Assembly (NCBI RefSeq): GCF_011386835.1
Contig: NC_088800.1
Location: 53,101,439 to 53,165,438, forward strand
DNA: 64,000 nucleotides
Direction: 5' to 3'
DNA from: Chrysemys picta bellii
Lineage: Eukaryota > Chordata > Testudines > Emydidae
This document shows positions 13,346-25,800 of the stretch, piece by piece. The notes below the pieces were generated by a model. The model was not told the origin of the DNA. It saw only the letters and a list, made by a program, of their open reading frames with translations, and did not search any database. Position 1 is the first letter of the stretch. The number at the start of each line of letters is the position of its first letter. A program made the translations under genes and the position numbers.

Positions 13346-14039
13346 TAGTAGATTCTGCTTAATAGCAATGTTGATATTAGCAGCTTCTGCGTAATGGCAA
13401 CATATTGCTGGGAACCAATCCTGTCCCATTCACAGCAGGATTAATGGGATTTGGATATTGGCAAAAGGCATGCCACTTATTAGCAACTTCTTTTTTTGGA
13501 ACAAAGGCCCCAGCTGTAGGCAGGTTTGCAAGGCTGCAGCAAGGGAAGAAAGTGCTAGGATGTACCTTCTCTGGCTGCAGCCCTGCAAACCTGCCTGTGC
13601 AAAGGGAGCACACAGGACGTAAGGGACTGTAGGCTAGGAGGCAAGGCTGTGGACCAGGCAGTAGCAGGGAAGGTGGCTGCAGCCCAGCTGTTGGATCTGC
13701 ATGGTGCCTCTCCCTCCCCTTTCCGGGCTGTGTCCTGTCAGGCGACTGCATGCAGGGAAAGTAACATTGGCATGTGCCTGAGCCCAGACCCATGGAGTGC
13801 ACAGGGAGAGGTACAGTGTAGCCCCTGGGGCTTCCAGCATCCCTGCTCGCCATAGAAAGCCTCAGCATCCAGGCTGCAGTCCCCGCCCCAGTAGGTTTGC
13901 AGGCTGCAGCCAAGGAAGGCATGCCCCAGCGTTTCCTTCCCCAGCTGTAGCCTCACAACCCTGCCTTCTTATTAGCAACTGCTGGATACTAGCAACTTTT
14001 TGCTGGCAACCAAAGGATTCTAATAAGTGGAATCTACTG
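13346..14039. mobile_element. Pogo/Tigger-like non-autonomous DNA transposon, 694 bp
   Basis: The ends TAGTAGATTCTGCTTAATAG and CTTATTAG-type TAAGTGGAATCTACTG are imperfect inverted repeats of about 25 bp flanked by TA at 13344-13345 and 14040-14041. The interior repeats a CAGGTTTGCAGGCTGCAGCC motif three times in both orientations (near 13517, 13573 and 13892). The frames in it show no DDE transposase. Confidence 0.78.
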
Positions 14040-14041
14040 TA

Positions 14042-15985
14042 TCTAACATAAGAGAATCCTTCAGGGATGGATTAGCTGGCTAAACTGATCTTTTCCACCT
14101 GCAATTTCAGTGATCTCCAGCTAGGTTCAGAGTTAAATTCCCATTGAGATAAATGGAGAAGTTCAGAGGTTTCTTAGGGACTGATCCAACCCCCAATGAA
14201 ATCCATGGGACTCTTTCCCTTGGCTTCGATGCACATTAGGTCAGGCCTTAAAGCTCTAGTTTCAGGCTGTTTGTTGGCAGACTCAGGAAGACAACACTGC
14301 ATCAACTCCTACTTGAAAGACTCCATAGAAGGCAGAAGGGTTAGAATCCTAATTTTTTAAATAAATCAAAGCCTATATTCTATAGAAATGGAATGGACTG
14401 CCGGCAGCCTGAAAGGAACTCTCCGTCCCATGGGTCCCGGACTGTGACCAGCTAGTGTAATTCATGTATTATATTACTACCTGCACAGCACCCTACTGAC
14501 AATCAATGGAATTAAGGCTCTTAAATGCCTAAGTCCCTCTTGACAATGAGATATAGGCTCCTCAATCAGTTGGGCATTGCAATGCTGAGCACAGCAACGC
14601 CTAAATACCTGTAAAAGTCTGGGCCTTAGTGTTTTGAAATGATAATTACGCGCCCTCTGGTTGAGGCAAGTGTCACCTCAGCAGTGTTTCTGCAAAACCT
14701 GGTCAAATGCCACATTAAAGCAGGACTATTGATGACTATTTTCGGCTCAGATACCATGGTGATGGGTGCGGTATAAGAACCTTTGACAGGAGTCAGTTGG
14801 ATAATGAGATGTTGAAGGTCTTCTTGACTTGTGTTAATGCGTGCACTGACAGTTTACCAGTCTTCACGCTCCCGTACTTACATTACTGTATGAACCCGAA
14901 GAGGAACAGAGCTAACTCCACAGCACTCTTTGCAGCTGGTTACCTTTACGGCCAAGATTCTCTGCTTTGCCAGTTATGGCTTGCTGAATCTCAAGGGTGC
15001 AATCCTGAGCCCTGGCATAGGTTAGAGTAGCCTGGGGACTTCTCTAGTTTACTGCCCATGGTCCCTAAGGGATTATAAATCAGATGAACACAGCTGGAGC
15101 ACAGCATAATAAATAATAATAAGCTGGCAAAAGGGCCAGATAGCTGGTGCAGTACCAGTGTAACATTTCCCCCACACCAAGAGAATTCGCAGCTGGCCAG
15201 ATCCAGCTTGTTTCTAGACCCTTTGAACTGGCAGCACAAGAGAGAATATAGCCTTAAAGTTCTCGCACAATAGAATTAACTACATCATCTTTAATTAACT
15301 TATCTTATTTTTAAGCCATTCTGGAGTTAGAGCAGTAGTAATTAATTTATTTTTTTCATTAAATAAGACATTTTAGTCTTGTTTCAGACAATTGGCAAAT
15401 ATTTTATTAGACAAAAGAGAAGTATTCAGGAGCCATCTGGTGGCTGTTTGATGTATCACTGCTACATATAATCCCAGCATAACCAGAGCAAAGAAATCTG
15501 ATGGGAATCTGAAGAGTATACACAGGCTAAGTTCAGCACAGGAAGCATCTCGGGCCATTTTTACATATATGTGTTTCTGAACATAATCATGATTTAAATT
15601 TAAAAACTATGTTAAAATAACATTAAGGGCTAAATTCTGCATTCAGTTACTCCAGAATCACATTGGTGTGAGTAATACATCAACAGTATAAATGAAAACA
15701 GAATTGGGCCATGAGGATCTAATTTAAACTACAAATTCTGATTTAGAGACACAGCAACTAAAAAAAAAAATCGCACTTTGGTCGGAAAATGTTTCAGCTA
15801 CTATTCCTACAAGCAGTCACATCAGATAAATATAACTGGAATACAAAAGAATTATTTTGTTCTATTTTTGTTTGTTTACTTTGTGCATTTGACAGTTTTG
15901 AATATAGTCAGTTTCACCTAGGTGAAAGGCCCTATGCACTAGTTAAGTGGGGGTGAATTTTATCTTGTTGCCCTGTTTAGTCAGG
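14042..15985. other. Unannotated stretch
   Basis: No gene seen. A CCCATTGAGATAAATGGAGA core near 14141 resembles the palindromic core of the fold-back elements. A minus-strand frame at 15558-15373 follows a weak acceptor but has no similarity. Confidence 0.45.
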
Positions 15986-15987
15986 TA

Positions 15988-16083
15988 GGGCCTGATCTGG
16001 CAAAAAGACTGTACCCAGATGAGTAGCTTACTCACACGAGTAAAGTTACTCATCTGTGAAAATCTTTGAGGGATCAGGCTCTT
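15988..16083. repeat. Short fold-back element
   Basis: AGGGCCTGATCTGGCAAAAA and TTTGAGGGATCAGGCTCTT pair, with CAGATGAGTAGCTTACT and AGTTACTCATCTG inside. About 95 bp. Confidence 0.7.
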
Positions 16084-16149
16084 AGTTCATTGGAAAATAT
16101 CATTCAAGAGCACTGAAGTTGGCAGGCTACTCAGGGGTAGCTGGCATAG

Positions 16150-16350
16150 AAAGGGAGGATGATCCAGAGGTTAGGTTGCTAGCTTGGGACTCTGGACACC
16201 TGGGTTCAATGACCTGCACTGTGACCTTGAACAAACCACTTCATCTCTGTGTGTCCCAGTCCCCCATCCCAGATGTGTTGCAAGGACAACTGCATTAAAG
16301 AGCATGATGCAGTCAGATACTATGGCAATGGGACCATATAAGTACCTTAT
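16150..16350 (+). repeat. MIR-type SINE
   Basis: GACACCTGGGTTCAATG, CTGTGACCTTGAACAAACCA and CTTCATCTCTGTGTGTCC follow the MIR consensus; the 3' part is shared with the copy at 13095. Confidence 0.8.
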
Positions 16351-16725
16351 CTAGATTGGTGAATGATCAGAAACTTCATTTTTGAAATTATCTGATTTCA
16401 GGTTGTCTTTCACTCTGTCTTTAACTCAAGTAGTTCAGTAGTTCAAGGCTTTTTGCTTATATTTCGGGCCAAACTCTACTTTCAGTCACACTGTGTAAAG
16501 CAAGAATAACTTTCACTGAATTTGGCTCATTATAGGTAATGCAATATGTTTAGTCACAAGGGCTACATTCAGCTATGGCATTATTGGCAGGTAAGTTCCA
16601 GGTCACGTGTCTGATCATGCTCTCCCTGACATCCATGACAGCTTTGCCACAGAATCCAATGGAATCAGGAGTGCAAGGGAGTCAGAAAGAGGTGCAGTAG
16701 CATGAATGGTACTGATTTGACACTA

Positions 16726-16908
16726 GGGGTATGTCTACACTGCATCTGGGAGCATCCCTCCCAGTCTGGGTCCACATACTCGTACTAGTGGGGCTTTCAC
16801 TAGCATGCTAAAAATAGTTGTGTTGCAATGTCTAGCACTAGTCCCACTAACACAAGTCTGTGGATCCAGGCTGGGAGGCTGGCTCCCAGATGCAGGGTCA
16901 ACATACCT
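16726..16908. mobile_element. Fold-back MITE, 183 bp
   Basis: The ends GGGGTATGTCTACACTGCAT and ATGCAGGGTCAACATACCT pair, as do CTGGGAGC and GCTCCCAG just inside, plus TGGATCC-type and ACTAGTGGG/CCCACTA arms. Nearly the whole element can fold on itself. ACTA lies on both sides, a possible target duplication. Confidence 0.78.
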
Positions 16909-17214
16909 ACTAGGTCGACATAGCTAGGAGAGTATGCAAGATAAGTAACTTTAAAAGGCAGGTGCTGCTACTTTATCTTACATCTTCTTTTTAAATTGTT
17001 TTACCTGCAACCAACATACCTTCTTCACCACTGCACATAAGTTACACTTATTTTTGTCCATCTACTGAAACCAAATCTGTGAAACTTATACTATGTTATT
17101 GCTTAAACCCCACATGTACCTTACAGAACTGTTTATGTCCCCACTCAGTTAGACTTTCATGAACATTTCATCTACTTATGACAGATCCAAATCTGGCCCA
17201 ACGGAACAAGGGTA

Positions 17215-17565
17215 ACATTTTCAAAAGTGCCTACGTGACTTAGGAGCCTAAATCCCATTTTAAAAAGTGATCTAGGTATTTAGAAGTCTAAGTCTCAGTG
17301 AAAGTCAATAGGACTCAGACTCCTAAATGACAACGTCATTTTTGAAAATTGGACTTAGGGGCAGATTTTTAAAGGTATTTAGGCACCTAACAATGCAGAT
17401 AGGTGCTTAGTGATATTTTCAAACATTTAGGTGCCAAACTCTCGTTGATTTCAATGGGTGTTTTGAAAATCTCACTAGGCACCTATCTGCATCTTTAGGC
17501 ACCTAATTACCTTTGAAAAACTGGTCCTTACTCTCATAAGTCACTTACGCATTTTTGAAAATGTT
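17215..17565. mobile_element. Two nested fold-back MITEs
   Basis: The outer arms GGTAACATTTTCAAAAGTGC and AAATGTTACCC with GACTTAGGAG/CATAAGTCAC enclose a second fold-back. The inner arms are TTTAAAGGTATTTAGGCACC with AATTACCTTTGAAAAA and GCAGATAGGTGC with GGCACCTATCTGC. The inner one appears to have inserted into the outer one. Confidence 0.72.
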
Positions 17566-19060
17566 ACCCCAGATCTAATGATTCTTGTTTATGCTATTGC
17601 CACTCTGCTGAAAGCAGAAACTGTGAACAGAGTTTGACTGAATTAGGTTAAGCTAAGGCGACAGTGATGAAATTAAGTCTGCATTTTGTTGCTTTCAAGA
17701 GCTGAAATGAAACCTTTTATGTAATCATCACACAGTTTATAAAAACTTTGTATTACTTTCTAACAACTCTGTGCAGGGATTCTGAGCTTCTGTAATTATT
17801 ATTCAATTCAATTACTGATGTACATTAGGATGGTCAGGAGTCCCATGTTCCAAATCTGAATGTCTATCGCTGCCCAAAAAAGTATGTAGAAAACAAATTT
17901 GATAGTGTGCTACCCTCTCAGAGACTCCAGTTTGTTATATATATATATATATATATACATATACAATTTGGTGTTAGATATTTTCATTTCCAAATCTCTG
18001 AGCAACACAGCTGCCAAATTATAGCTTCTTCAGTTTCAGATGTCAAAACAGTCTCAGTTTTTCTGCTTCTGTCTGTGCAAATAAAAAAAGAAAAGAAAGA
18101 AGAAGAAAGAAAAAACTGTTCTAATTTGAAGCCCAGAAATGCTGCTAACTGTCAAAGTGAATTTCAAATAACTCTAAGAAGGACAGTTGTCGCTGATGGA
18201 TTATATTGACATATTTTTAGTTTCTCTTTTTAATTTTAATAATGGATTTTCATGAACAAGAATTGGATAGAAGCTGCCCACAGATTGCATTCAGTGTGGG
18301 CTGTTCTCTGGTTGGCTCCACCACAGTGCATCGTGAATTTAGTTATAGTTGGGAGACTGGGTAGTTTATGAAATTAGCATTGGATTAGGGAGTCTTTTAC
18401 CTTTATTACATGGGTTCAAATCTAACAAAGGTTGATAGTGATCAAAATATATCGCATCCTGACAATTGTTTGGTGCAATATAAGAAATTAGTTGGCGAGA
18501 CTCAATCTATTTCCAAATGAACAAGTGCCCACATCTTAACCAACACTAACAGGAGCTCATTAACAGCTTCTGACAGGCCACAAACTCAACAGGTTTGAAG
18601 ACTACAGATAAGAAACCCTTACAGAAGGTCCCTCTAGAACAAGAACTAAGCCCCTTAGTGGAATGCTATGTGAGAACTGTGCACTGCATTGCTCTTGCTG
18701 GTCTTCCTCTATAGACACAAAGGACTTCAGCTGGTAGGTTTGTCAATCCAACACCTTTCATCAGTGGTAAATCCAATGTTTTAAAAATGAATATTTAAGA
18801 TGAAGAAATCCAATAAAGTCACATTTGTTTACAAATGCGCAAACTTGAATGGACCATCCCCTGTCAAGTGCATTTAGACCACAAGACTTTAGCACTAAGT
18901 GAAATGTTTTCTATTGTTGCTAAGCCAAAGCGATTGCTACCAATGGACCTGGAGCAAATATAGGGGGAAATCCTGCTCCACCACCACCCTCTGCGGGGAT
19001 GGAGGGCACTGCCAGCAGCAAAATCAGTGCAGTGAGAAATCAGGACTCAATATGTAGATC
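17566..19060. other. Unannotated stretch downstream of DNAAF8
   Basis: A/T-rich, with the (TA)n run and an A/G-rich patch near 18090-18115. Later exons of DNAAF8 could lie here, but none can be supported. Confidence 0.45.
17936..17958. repeat. (TA)n microsatellite
   Basis: About eleven TA units, passing into TACATATACA. Confidence 0.95.
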
Positions 19061-19165
19061 TCATGGAAATGAGAAATGATCCCCTTCTCTGAGCCTTGTT
19101 TTAGGCTTCAGAGAGTTCAAATGGCTTTGTGATCCCTTAAGAACACTGTTGGCAAAGATCAAACA
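19061..19165 (-). CDS. Possible terminal DNAAF8 exon (weak candidate)
   Basis: A strong acceptor (TTTCTTTCCTTGCAG) ends at 19166. The next 34 codons are open in the phase needed after exon 9, then a TGA lies at 19063-19061. The product (starting CLIFANSVLK) has no similarity I can recall, so this is a splice-signal prediction only. Another terminal exon further down is equally possible. Confidence 0.2.
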   Translation of the reverse strand, partial: CLIFANSVLKGSQSHLNSLKPKTRLREGDHFSFP

Positions 19166-19716
19166 CTGCAAGGAAAGAAACTAACTAAAATCACAATCCT
19201 CCTTTCACACCTGCTGCCTATCCAGATGTGGGTGCAGTACTGAGAGCCAAGACGCTGGGGACAGGAGGCCAAATTGAAGCTAGGAACTTATTTAAAACCA
19301 TAAAAATAAACTTCTTTTTTTTTAAAAAGCTACAAGAACTCTGGGTGAAATCCTGGCCCTACTAAAGTTAATGGCAAAACTCCCACTGACTTTAATGTAG
19401 CCAGGATTCCACCCCACATCCCCAGCAGTGGGAGCCCCTTTGGGAAATGCAGGTGTTCTCCACAGGCACTGGTCTGGCAGTGGAAGCAGGTGCGTAAGTA
19501 AAGGAGAATAGCTCTCAAGATTGCTCTTATGGCCAGGCATGGCAGAACCATGAAGCTAGCCCACGAAAACAGAGCCATAACACAACCTTCAAGTATTAGA
19601 ATGAAAAGGTCTTTTGGACTTTGAGGTCATGTCTAGATTCGTCCCAGAATTTTCAAAAGGGGGTCAGCAGGAAGCAAGACACTCTAAAAGGAGCATTCCT
19701 ACGCTGAGATACTAAC

Positions 19717-19876
19717 CGGGTGAAACAAAACAGGAGTTTTCTCTGCCATGGGCTGCTTTCCAGTAACCGAGTGTTGAGGCTGCAATCGCTCCAGCTGCTC
19801 CTGGAGTCTCTGCCTCCTGTGCTTCTCTTTCATCTGCTTTTCCTTTAGGGACAGCTCTCTCAGGCTTTCTTCTGCC
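19717..19876 (-). CDS. DNAAF8: DNAAF8 coding exon 9 (charged coiled-coil exon)
   Basis: 160 nt, starting after GTTATATTTTGCAG|G and closing the frame in phase 0 at CCCG|GTTAGT. It encodes a highly charged helix beginning [20 protein letters not shown] and then [20 protein letters not shown], a probable coiled coil. I do not recall this segment in the human protein, which seems to end soon after the exon-8 equivalent. If the donor is not used, translation would read through VSISA to a TAG ending at 19699. The strong donor suggests at least one more exon at lower coordinates. Confidence 0.7.
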
Positions 19877-22800
19877 CTGCAAAATATAACAAACATACAG
19901 ATCCTCTCTAGCTAACTGAACCAGACAACCTTGCACCCCTAGGTTGCAGCCAGTAATATGCTCTCTAGGTCAGTGGTTTTCAACCTGTTTTCATTTGCAA
20001 ACCCCTAAAAAATTTGGAATGGAGGTGCTGACCCCTTTGGAAATCTCAGACACAATCTGCAGCCCCTCAGGGGTCCACGGACACAGGTTGAAAACCACTG
20101 CTCTAGATGGCTGCTTACAGGAATGGCATTCAGAATCACCACTGATGGCTTTACTCCAAACTCTCTAGTACCTTGGGGATTCTGCTGCTTTATTTAGAGG
20201 GGGTTCTGGAGCACTTCCTGAATGTAGTGTGTCTTCAGTCTCTTTCTGGTTTTCCCTTGAAGGATCAGCTCCATGTTTCACATGGTTTGGCAAGGCAGGA
20301 CTGACCCTCTGAGAGTCTGAGTGCACCAGACACCTGGAAGTCACCTTGTTTGCTTCCCCTCTCACTCTTAGATAGCGTTTTCTCCTGATTTTCAGGGTGC
20401 CCATCTCTTCTGGGCTCTCAAGATCCTGGCTCCCTCCTTCATCTCTTAGCACCTGCTTAGAGGCCTCATTAGCAAGAGGCTGAGATGCTTCTTTACGGAA
20501 GTTACGGAGTTGCTGCAACAGCAGGCTTTTCCCGGTGCAATCCCTGAAAATTAAAAATCAAATGGATTAAACCAACGTAGAGCATTATAATTAGCAGATC
20601 CTTACTGAGGAACCTAATTTGACTGCCAGCGCAAAGCAGAGCACAGAAGACCACCTGGATAATGGTTTTTGATGTCCTAACATTAGCTCAAAAATGATAG
20701 AATATGCCACCATGAGCCCACCTGGAATTCTTTGGGCATCCAGGTGGTTCAGTTAGACATTGCTGGATCGATCTAGGGTAGTAACACTATGAACATCGAC
20801 AGCACTCATGAGGCTCTGGTGACATTGTCCTTTGTGATGGGACTAATTATTTGCCTCTGCAGAAGAAGAGAGAGAGGGGATGGCCAGTTACACTCTGACT
20901 TTTTACTGCAGTGGGCTGTGATCTAGAGTGGTTTATGGTACGGACAGCTTCTGGCTCTAGAGATGGAGGGATAACATTTTCAAAGGCCCTTACATGACTC
21001 AGGAGCCTATGTCCCACTTCCAAAAGTGCCATATGCACTTTGGATTCCAAGTCTCATTGAAAGACAATGGAATTTAGGAGCCAAGTCACTTTAGAAAATG
21101 GGACATGGGGGCCTTTGAAAAGTTTACCCTGGCCCTCCGTGCAGCTGTCCTGGGATAGATATTTGACCGGCATTTCAGTCACTCTTCCTGGTTGTCAGAC
21201 AGAGGAGCACAATGCCTGTCTCAGGAGCACTCAGGAAATGGACTGCTGGACTGGAAGTCAGAGTCCACAGCTCCCCCCATGGAACCCTTTTCCCATCCAG
21301 CAGTCAGTCAGGTAGGTATAAAGAGAGAGGATAAGATTCCCCCCCAATAATTCTTATCAGAGATAGAAGGGAGATGAAGGAGGCCTTCTCCCTCCCAGCA
21401 CTTGAGGAAATGAGACTGTTGAATTATCAACATCACAATTCTGTGATTTCCCTGGGTCATGATGATGCAAAGTTATGGCATCACATTGCAACACAACATC
21501 AGCACACAATTGTTTTGTGGCTGCGTGTCATTTTGATGATGAAGGAACTCCCAAGCTGTTTGGTAAAGGGTGAGGGCCACCAGTTTTTGGGCTGATTGCA
21601 GTGTCAGGAAAGGAGCATCACAGATGTCACTGTTCGGTTCTGAAAGAGGCAGCTGAGAATTATCTGGACCCAGAGAAGTGGCTATGTGCTGTCTGAGTTT
21701 GATATTACAGTGTTCTGGCTCTGCAGAGTATACGCCTGCATGCTATTGTGAATTATTCATACTAACCTTGTACTTTTCAGAACACAGAGTATTCTACAGC
21801 TAGGCTTCCCACTTCTATTTTCTTAAGGGTCTCCTCTTTTCTGTCTCTTATTAGGAATCACCACTTTAACCTGTGACCTCTTCTAGAGATGACAAGACTC
21901 TCCTGGACACCTGAAACCCCTGGTTACTGTAAGAATTGGACCATTAAGGAGAATGACTAAGCAGTGTGGGTTTGCTAACACCTCCCCTGCCAGATACCGA
22001 AAATAATGAATGTGAACTGAATGACATTCTCAGCATCCATAAGGCCAGGGCCTCAGATTCTAAATCTGTTGCCAGGTAAACTGCTAATGTAAGTGCAGAG
22101 TGATGATTGTTCATTCCTGACCTTGCCTCGACTGTGCATGGATAGCAGTGGCGCCAGCAGAATGCCTTGGTATAATAGACCTTGGACAATCATGAGTCAT
22201 TTGCAAGAGCAAAGAGGGTAAGTTAGCAGTAAGGATTCTACTAACACATCACCATGTCCCTGCAGTGATTCTGATCGGATACTTATCTGTCTCCAGTAGG
22301 AATAGATGTGACAATTAAAGTACTTCTGTGCTTGCTTCTCCTCCTGGGAGGCAACTAGTGGGGTAGGGTGAAGACATTGGTGACCTAATCTGACCCTGCT
22401 CCATATGGAAATTTAGTGAATGAACCAAGTGGAGTTTGCTGGCCCTGCTAGGGAGATGAGGTGGGAAATGTCAGGGGCCAGAGTACTGGTGGTGCATGAG
22501 TACAGAGATTTCTTACACGTGGCCCCGGGGATCTGCCAGGTTTGAGGGCACTTCTGTGTCTCTCTGAGGAGATCTTCAGAGATTTCTCCCTCCTGCAGGC
22601 TTTACCCTGGGAGGGGACCATCTAGATTCTAGCCCAGTGTAACTCAGGTGTAACTCCACCCAGATCAGTAGAGTGACAATAGCACAAGGCCCAAGTAAAT
22701 GAGATCAGAATTCAGCCCAAGGGTTTTCTGCCTGCTCAGATGACCAGATTTCCTAACGTGGGAACAGGGAAACAGTAATATTTGTCAGGCATTTTATTTT

Positions 22801-25800
22801 AATTTTTGTGAGCAATTTTAAAACTAATCAAAATTGATTTGGCCAGGTTTTGCTTTATAGGACTCCAGATTTACACTGGTGTACCGCACAGTGATTTCAG
22901 TGGAGCTTCTCTGGATTGATACCAGCACAAATGAGAGCACCTAGTGTGCCTGATCGCTCCTGCTTGGTTCTGGCTTCTGACTATTCTCAGCTGCTAAATC
23001 ATTCTGAGTGGTTGGGCTCTGTTCCTTGGCGAATCATTTATTCTTTCAAAACTATTTTTAAAAATAAGAGTAATTGGCTCTACCAAAAACAGAACAAAAC
23101 AGCATGTTCTGCTTGTTCCTTCTACTGCTCTAATTCAGGTATAAGTGCATCATTAAGAACCAGGAAACGGCTTCTAAAGATAAAACCGAGCATACATGGG
23201 TGAAACGTTTAGGCCCTGACTCAGCAAGGTACTTAATCATATACATAACTTTAAGCATGTGAGCAGTAACTATTCATATGCTTAAAGTTACGCACATGCT
23301 TAACTACCTCGCTGAATCAGGTCCCAAGTCTGGCAATAGGGAGGTGTTGGCATCCCTGCATACAGAAGCATCTACAGTTCAGGAGTTCCTTGACTGTTCA
23401 CATTATACCCAGACAAATAAGGAGATCTGAGAGTTTTTCTTCCCACACACTGCAATAATCATGCTAGATCAATGTCAATTTCTAGCTTCTGTTTGATCAT
23501 TTTCCTAAAGAGGCTGGGTAGGAGTATATGCCCATAGTCTTTTAAAATGTTTGATTTGGAGTTATTTAAAAACAATTTTCTCAAGTTACTCAAAGTGGCT
23601 CCGAAAAAAAATAAGGCATTTTTCCTACTGTCTGTGTCTATTCTGCATGTGTCTTTTGAGCCATGTCTGTTTCATCTACTGACAACAACAAAAATGTTTT
23701 TTTACTCCTGATATCCCTATAGATTCCATATAGCTGCAAAAGAGCCAGGTGAATTCTATTCTGCCTTAAGCATCAACAAGTATGTTCTAACTCCAGCATC
23801 TTGATTGTGGCTGCAGCAGAAAGAACACAAGACTGGTTTGCTAGATCCAGACTGAAACATTTTGTTTTAACTATTAAACTTAGCAGATTTGCTATGAGAA
23901 TCACTGCTGGATAATATTTTAATAGTGAGATCTCACTCTCAGTCTTTTTGGGGATCATTTCAATTTCATGAAAAGGGGAAGATTCATGTAGTTTGTACCG
24001 TGGTCCTTGGGAAGAATCTTGCATTCTCGCCTTTGTTTTCGGTTGGTCCTTAACTGTTGTATCCTCCTCGTCTTCAGTGGAGCTGTCATTCAAGCTATGA
24101 AGCAAAGAGATCTGATTACTGGACACCTCTGTTCATGGTCACAATATAAACAAGCAGCCTGGGGGATTTATCCATAATGTGCTGTCTTAGTCATGCCTGA
24201 GATGCAAGTTTAAAACAATGAGATGCTAAAGAAAATATATGGAGTCAGATCTGCAGTTGATATCAACTGGCACAGCTCCACGGACTTCACTAGAGCTAGG
24301 TTTATACAAGCTGAGGATTTGGCCCATGATGCAATAATAATAAAAAATAAAATAAAATAATAATAAATCTTTTATTTCTTTAAAACTGCATGGAGACAGC
24401 TCCTCAGAGGTATCTTCCCAACAGCAAATACCCAATAACTGATACACACCGTTTGATGCCCTAACAACATAACTCATCCTGGGGTCATGAAGGACAATCT
24501 TATGCTTGTTTTTACTGGAACAACTTGCTTTTAGCTAAATTTAAGCCTGTAGTAAAATTTAACCTCCCTGTGAGTTAAATTAGAACTCCTTAATGAAATA
24601 CATTTAGACCCAGGGGTGTTAGGTGAGTGCATCTAAAACATTTACTTGTCTTCATTATCTACAAGGTTTCTTCAGATTGCTGTTTTCTTCAAAGCCATTT
24701 TCTAGCCAGAACCATCGCTAAGCATCTCTGGGAAAAGAGTACAGAAGTCTCTACTTAGTTGTTGATAAATATTGTCCACTCACCCCTGTGGACATGCTAT
24801 GTGTCCCTGCATCTTGGGGAGGAAGCAAATAGCTTTCTCAGTCTCATTAGCTTTAGAGGAGACCCTCTGCCGGAGCTTTTGGAGTCTTTGGAAAGAGGCC
24901 AATCTCCCAGAACTCTCCTAGGCACCTCATAGTCTCACAGGAGACTGAAAAAGCAGAGCCAACAATCCCTTGGTTGCCCATCTATCCTGGATTTATAGTT
25001 TCCCTTCCAAATGCTCACTCACTCCACCAGAGGGCTACCCTTTCCAGACCAAGGGCAAGAAGAAGTGATACAGCAAAGAAAGCCTTTCATGGTACTGCTC
25101 ACCACGGGCATGGGATTTGCAACAACCTTCAGGTTCGTGCCCTCGGTCCCTCGTTTTTCACTAACATCAGACCCCAGAAGTTACCTTTGATTTTCAACGG
25201 ACGGTAATGCTGATTTGTGTGGTTTAACGTCCCGTAAATCAATGTACACTGTTGGGGGCTCTGCTGTACACTGCAGTTCTGGCATGTCCATACTTCGACA
25301 GCTCTGGGGAGGTGGCGGGAAGACGATTTCTCTGAGAATATAAATCATCGTTTCAAGATATTATTCATCTTCCTAGGAGAAGAGTTCCAACAGGACATAC
25401 ATTTGGAATGAAAATAGATCAAGAAAGGGACTGCACTCCTGACTATTACACAGGTTCCAACTCACTGTCTCTGCACATGGTAGAAGAACACTACCATAAA
25501 TGCCAAGATTTAAACTTCGGAGCTGCTGAATTCAACAGACATGACATTACCTCATGACATAGAGTTCAGATCTGCATCCACAGCACCGTAGTGACACAGG
25601 TCTGGGCTAGACAGGAGTTGAAATGCTAAAGATTTACAGTCTGTCTGTTTCCAAAAAGTCGACTGTACTGCATATCTTTGAGGAATCTCTGATTTTCAAC
25701 TCAAACAATGACCTTGCTCAGTTAGAGGCACAGACAGCCATATAAAATCAACCTGACCAGACCGGGCAGAAAATAGAATTTTCTGATCCCCTCCGAGGAG

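Noticed and set aside
13377..13922. 181-codon minus-strand frame as a possible transposase
   Set aside because: It lies inside the pogo-like element but shows no DDE or helix-turn-helix motif.
17936..17958. TA-repeat as a promoter TATA element
   Set aside because: A simple (TA)n microsatellite with no gene start near it.
23773..23998. Extension of DNAAF8 exon 7 to the in-frame stop
   Set aside because: Reading through the GTACAA donor gives [24 protein letters not shown] hydrophobic sequence unlike the orthologue, and the donor at 23998 fits the phase of exon 8 exactly.
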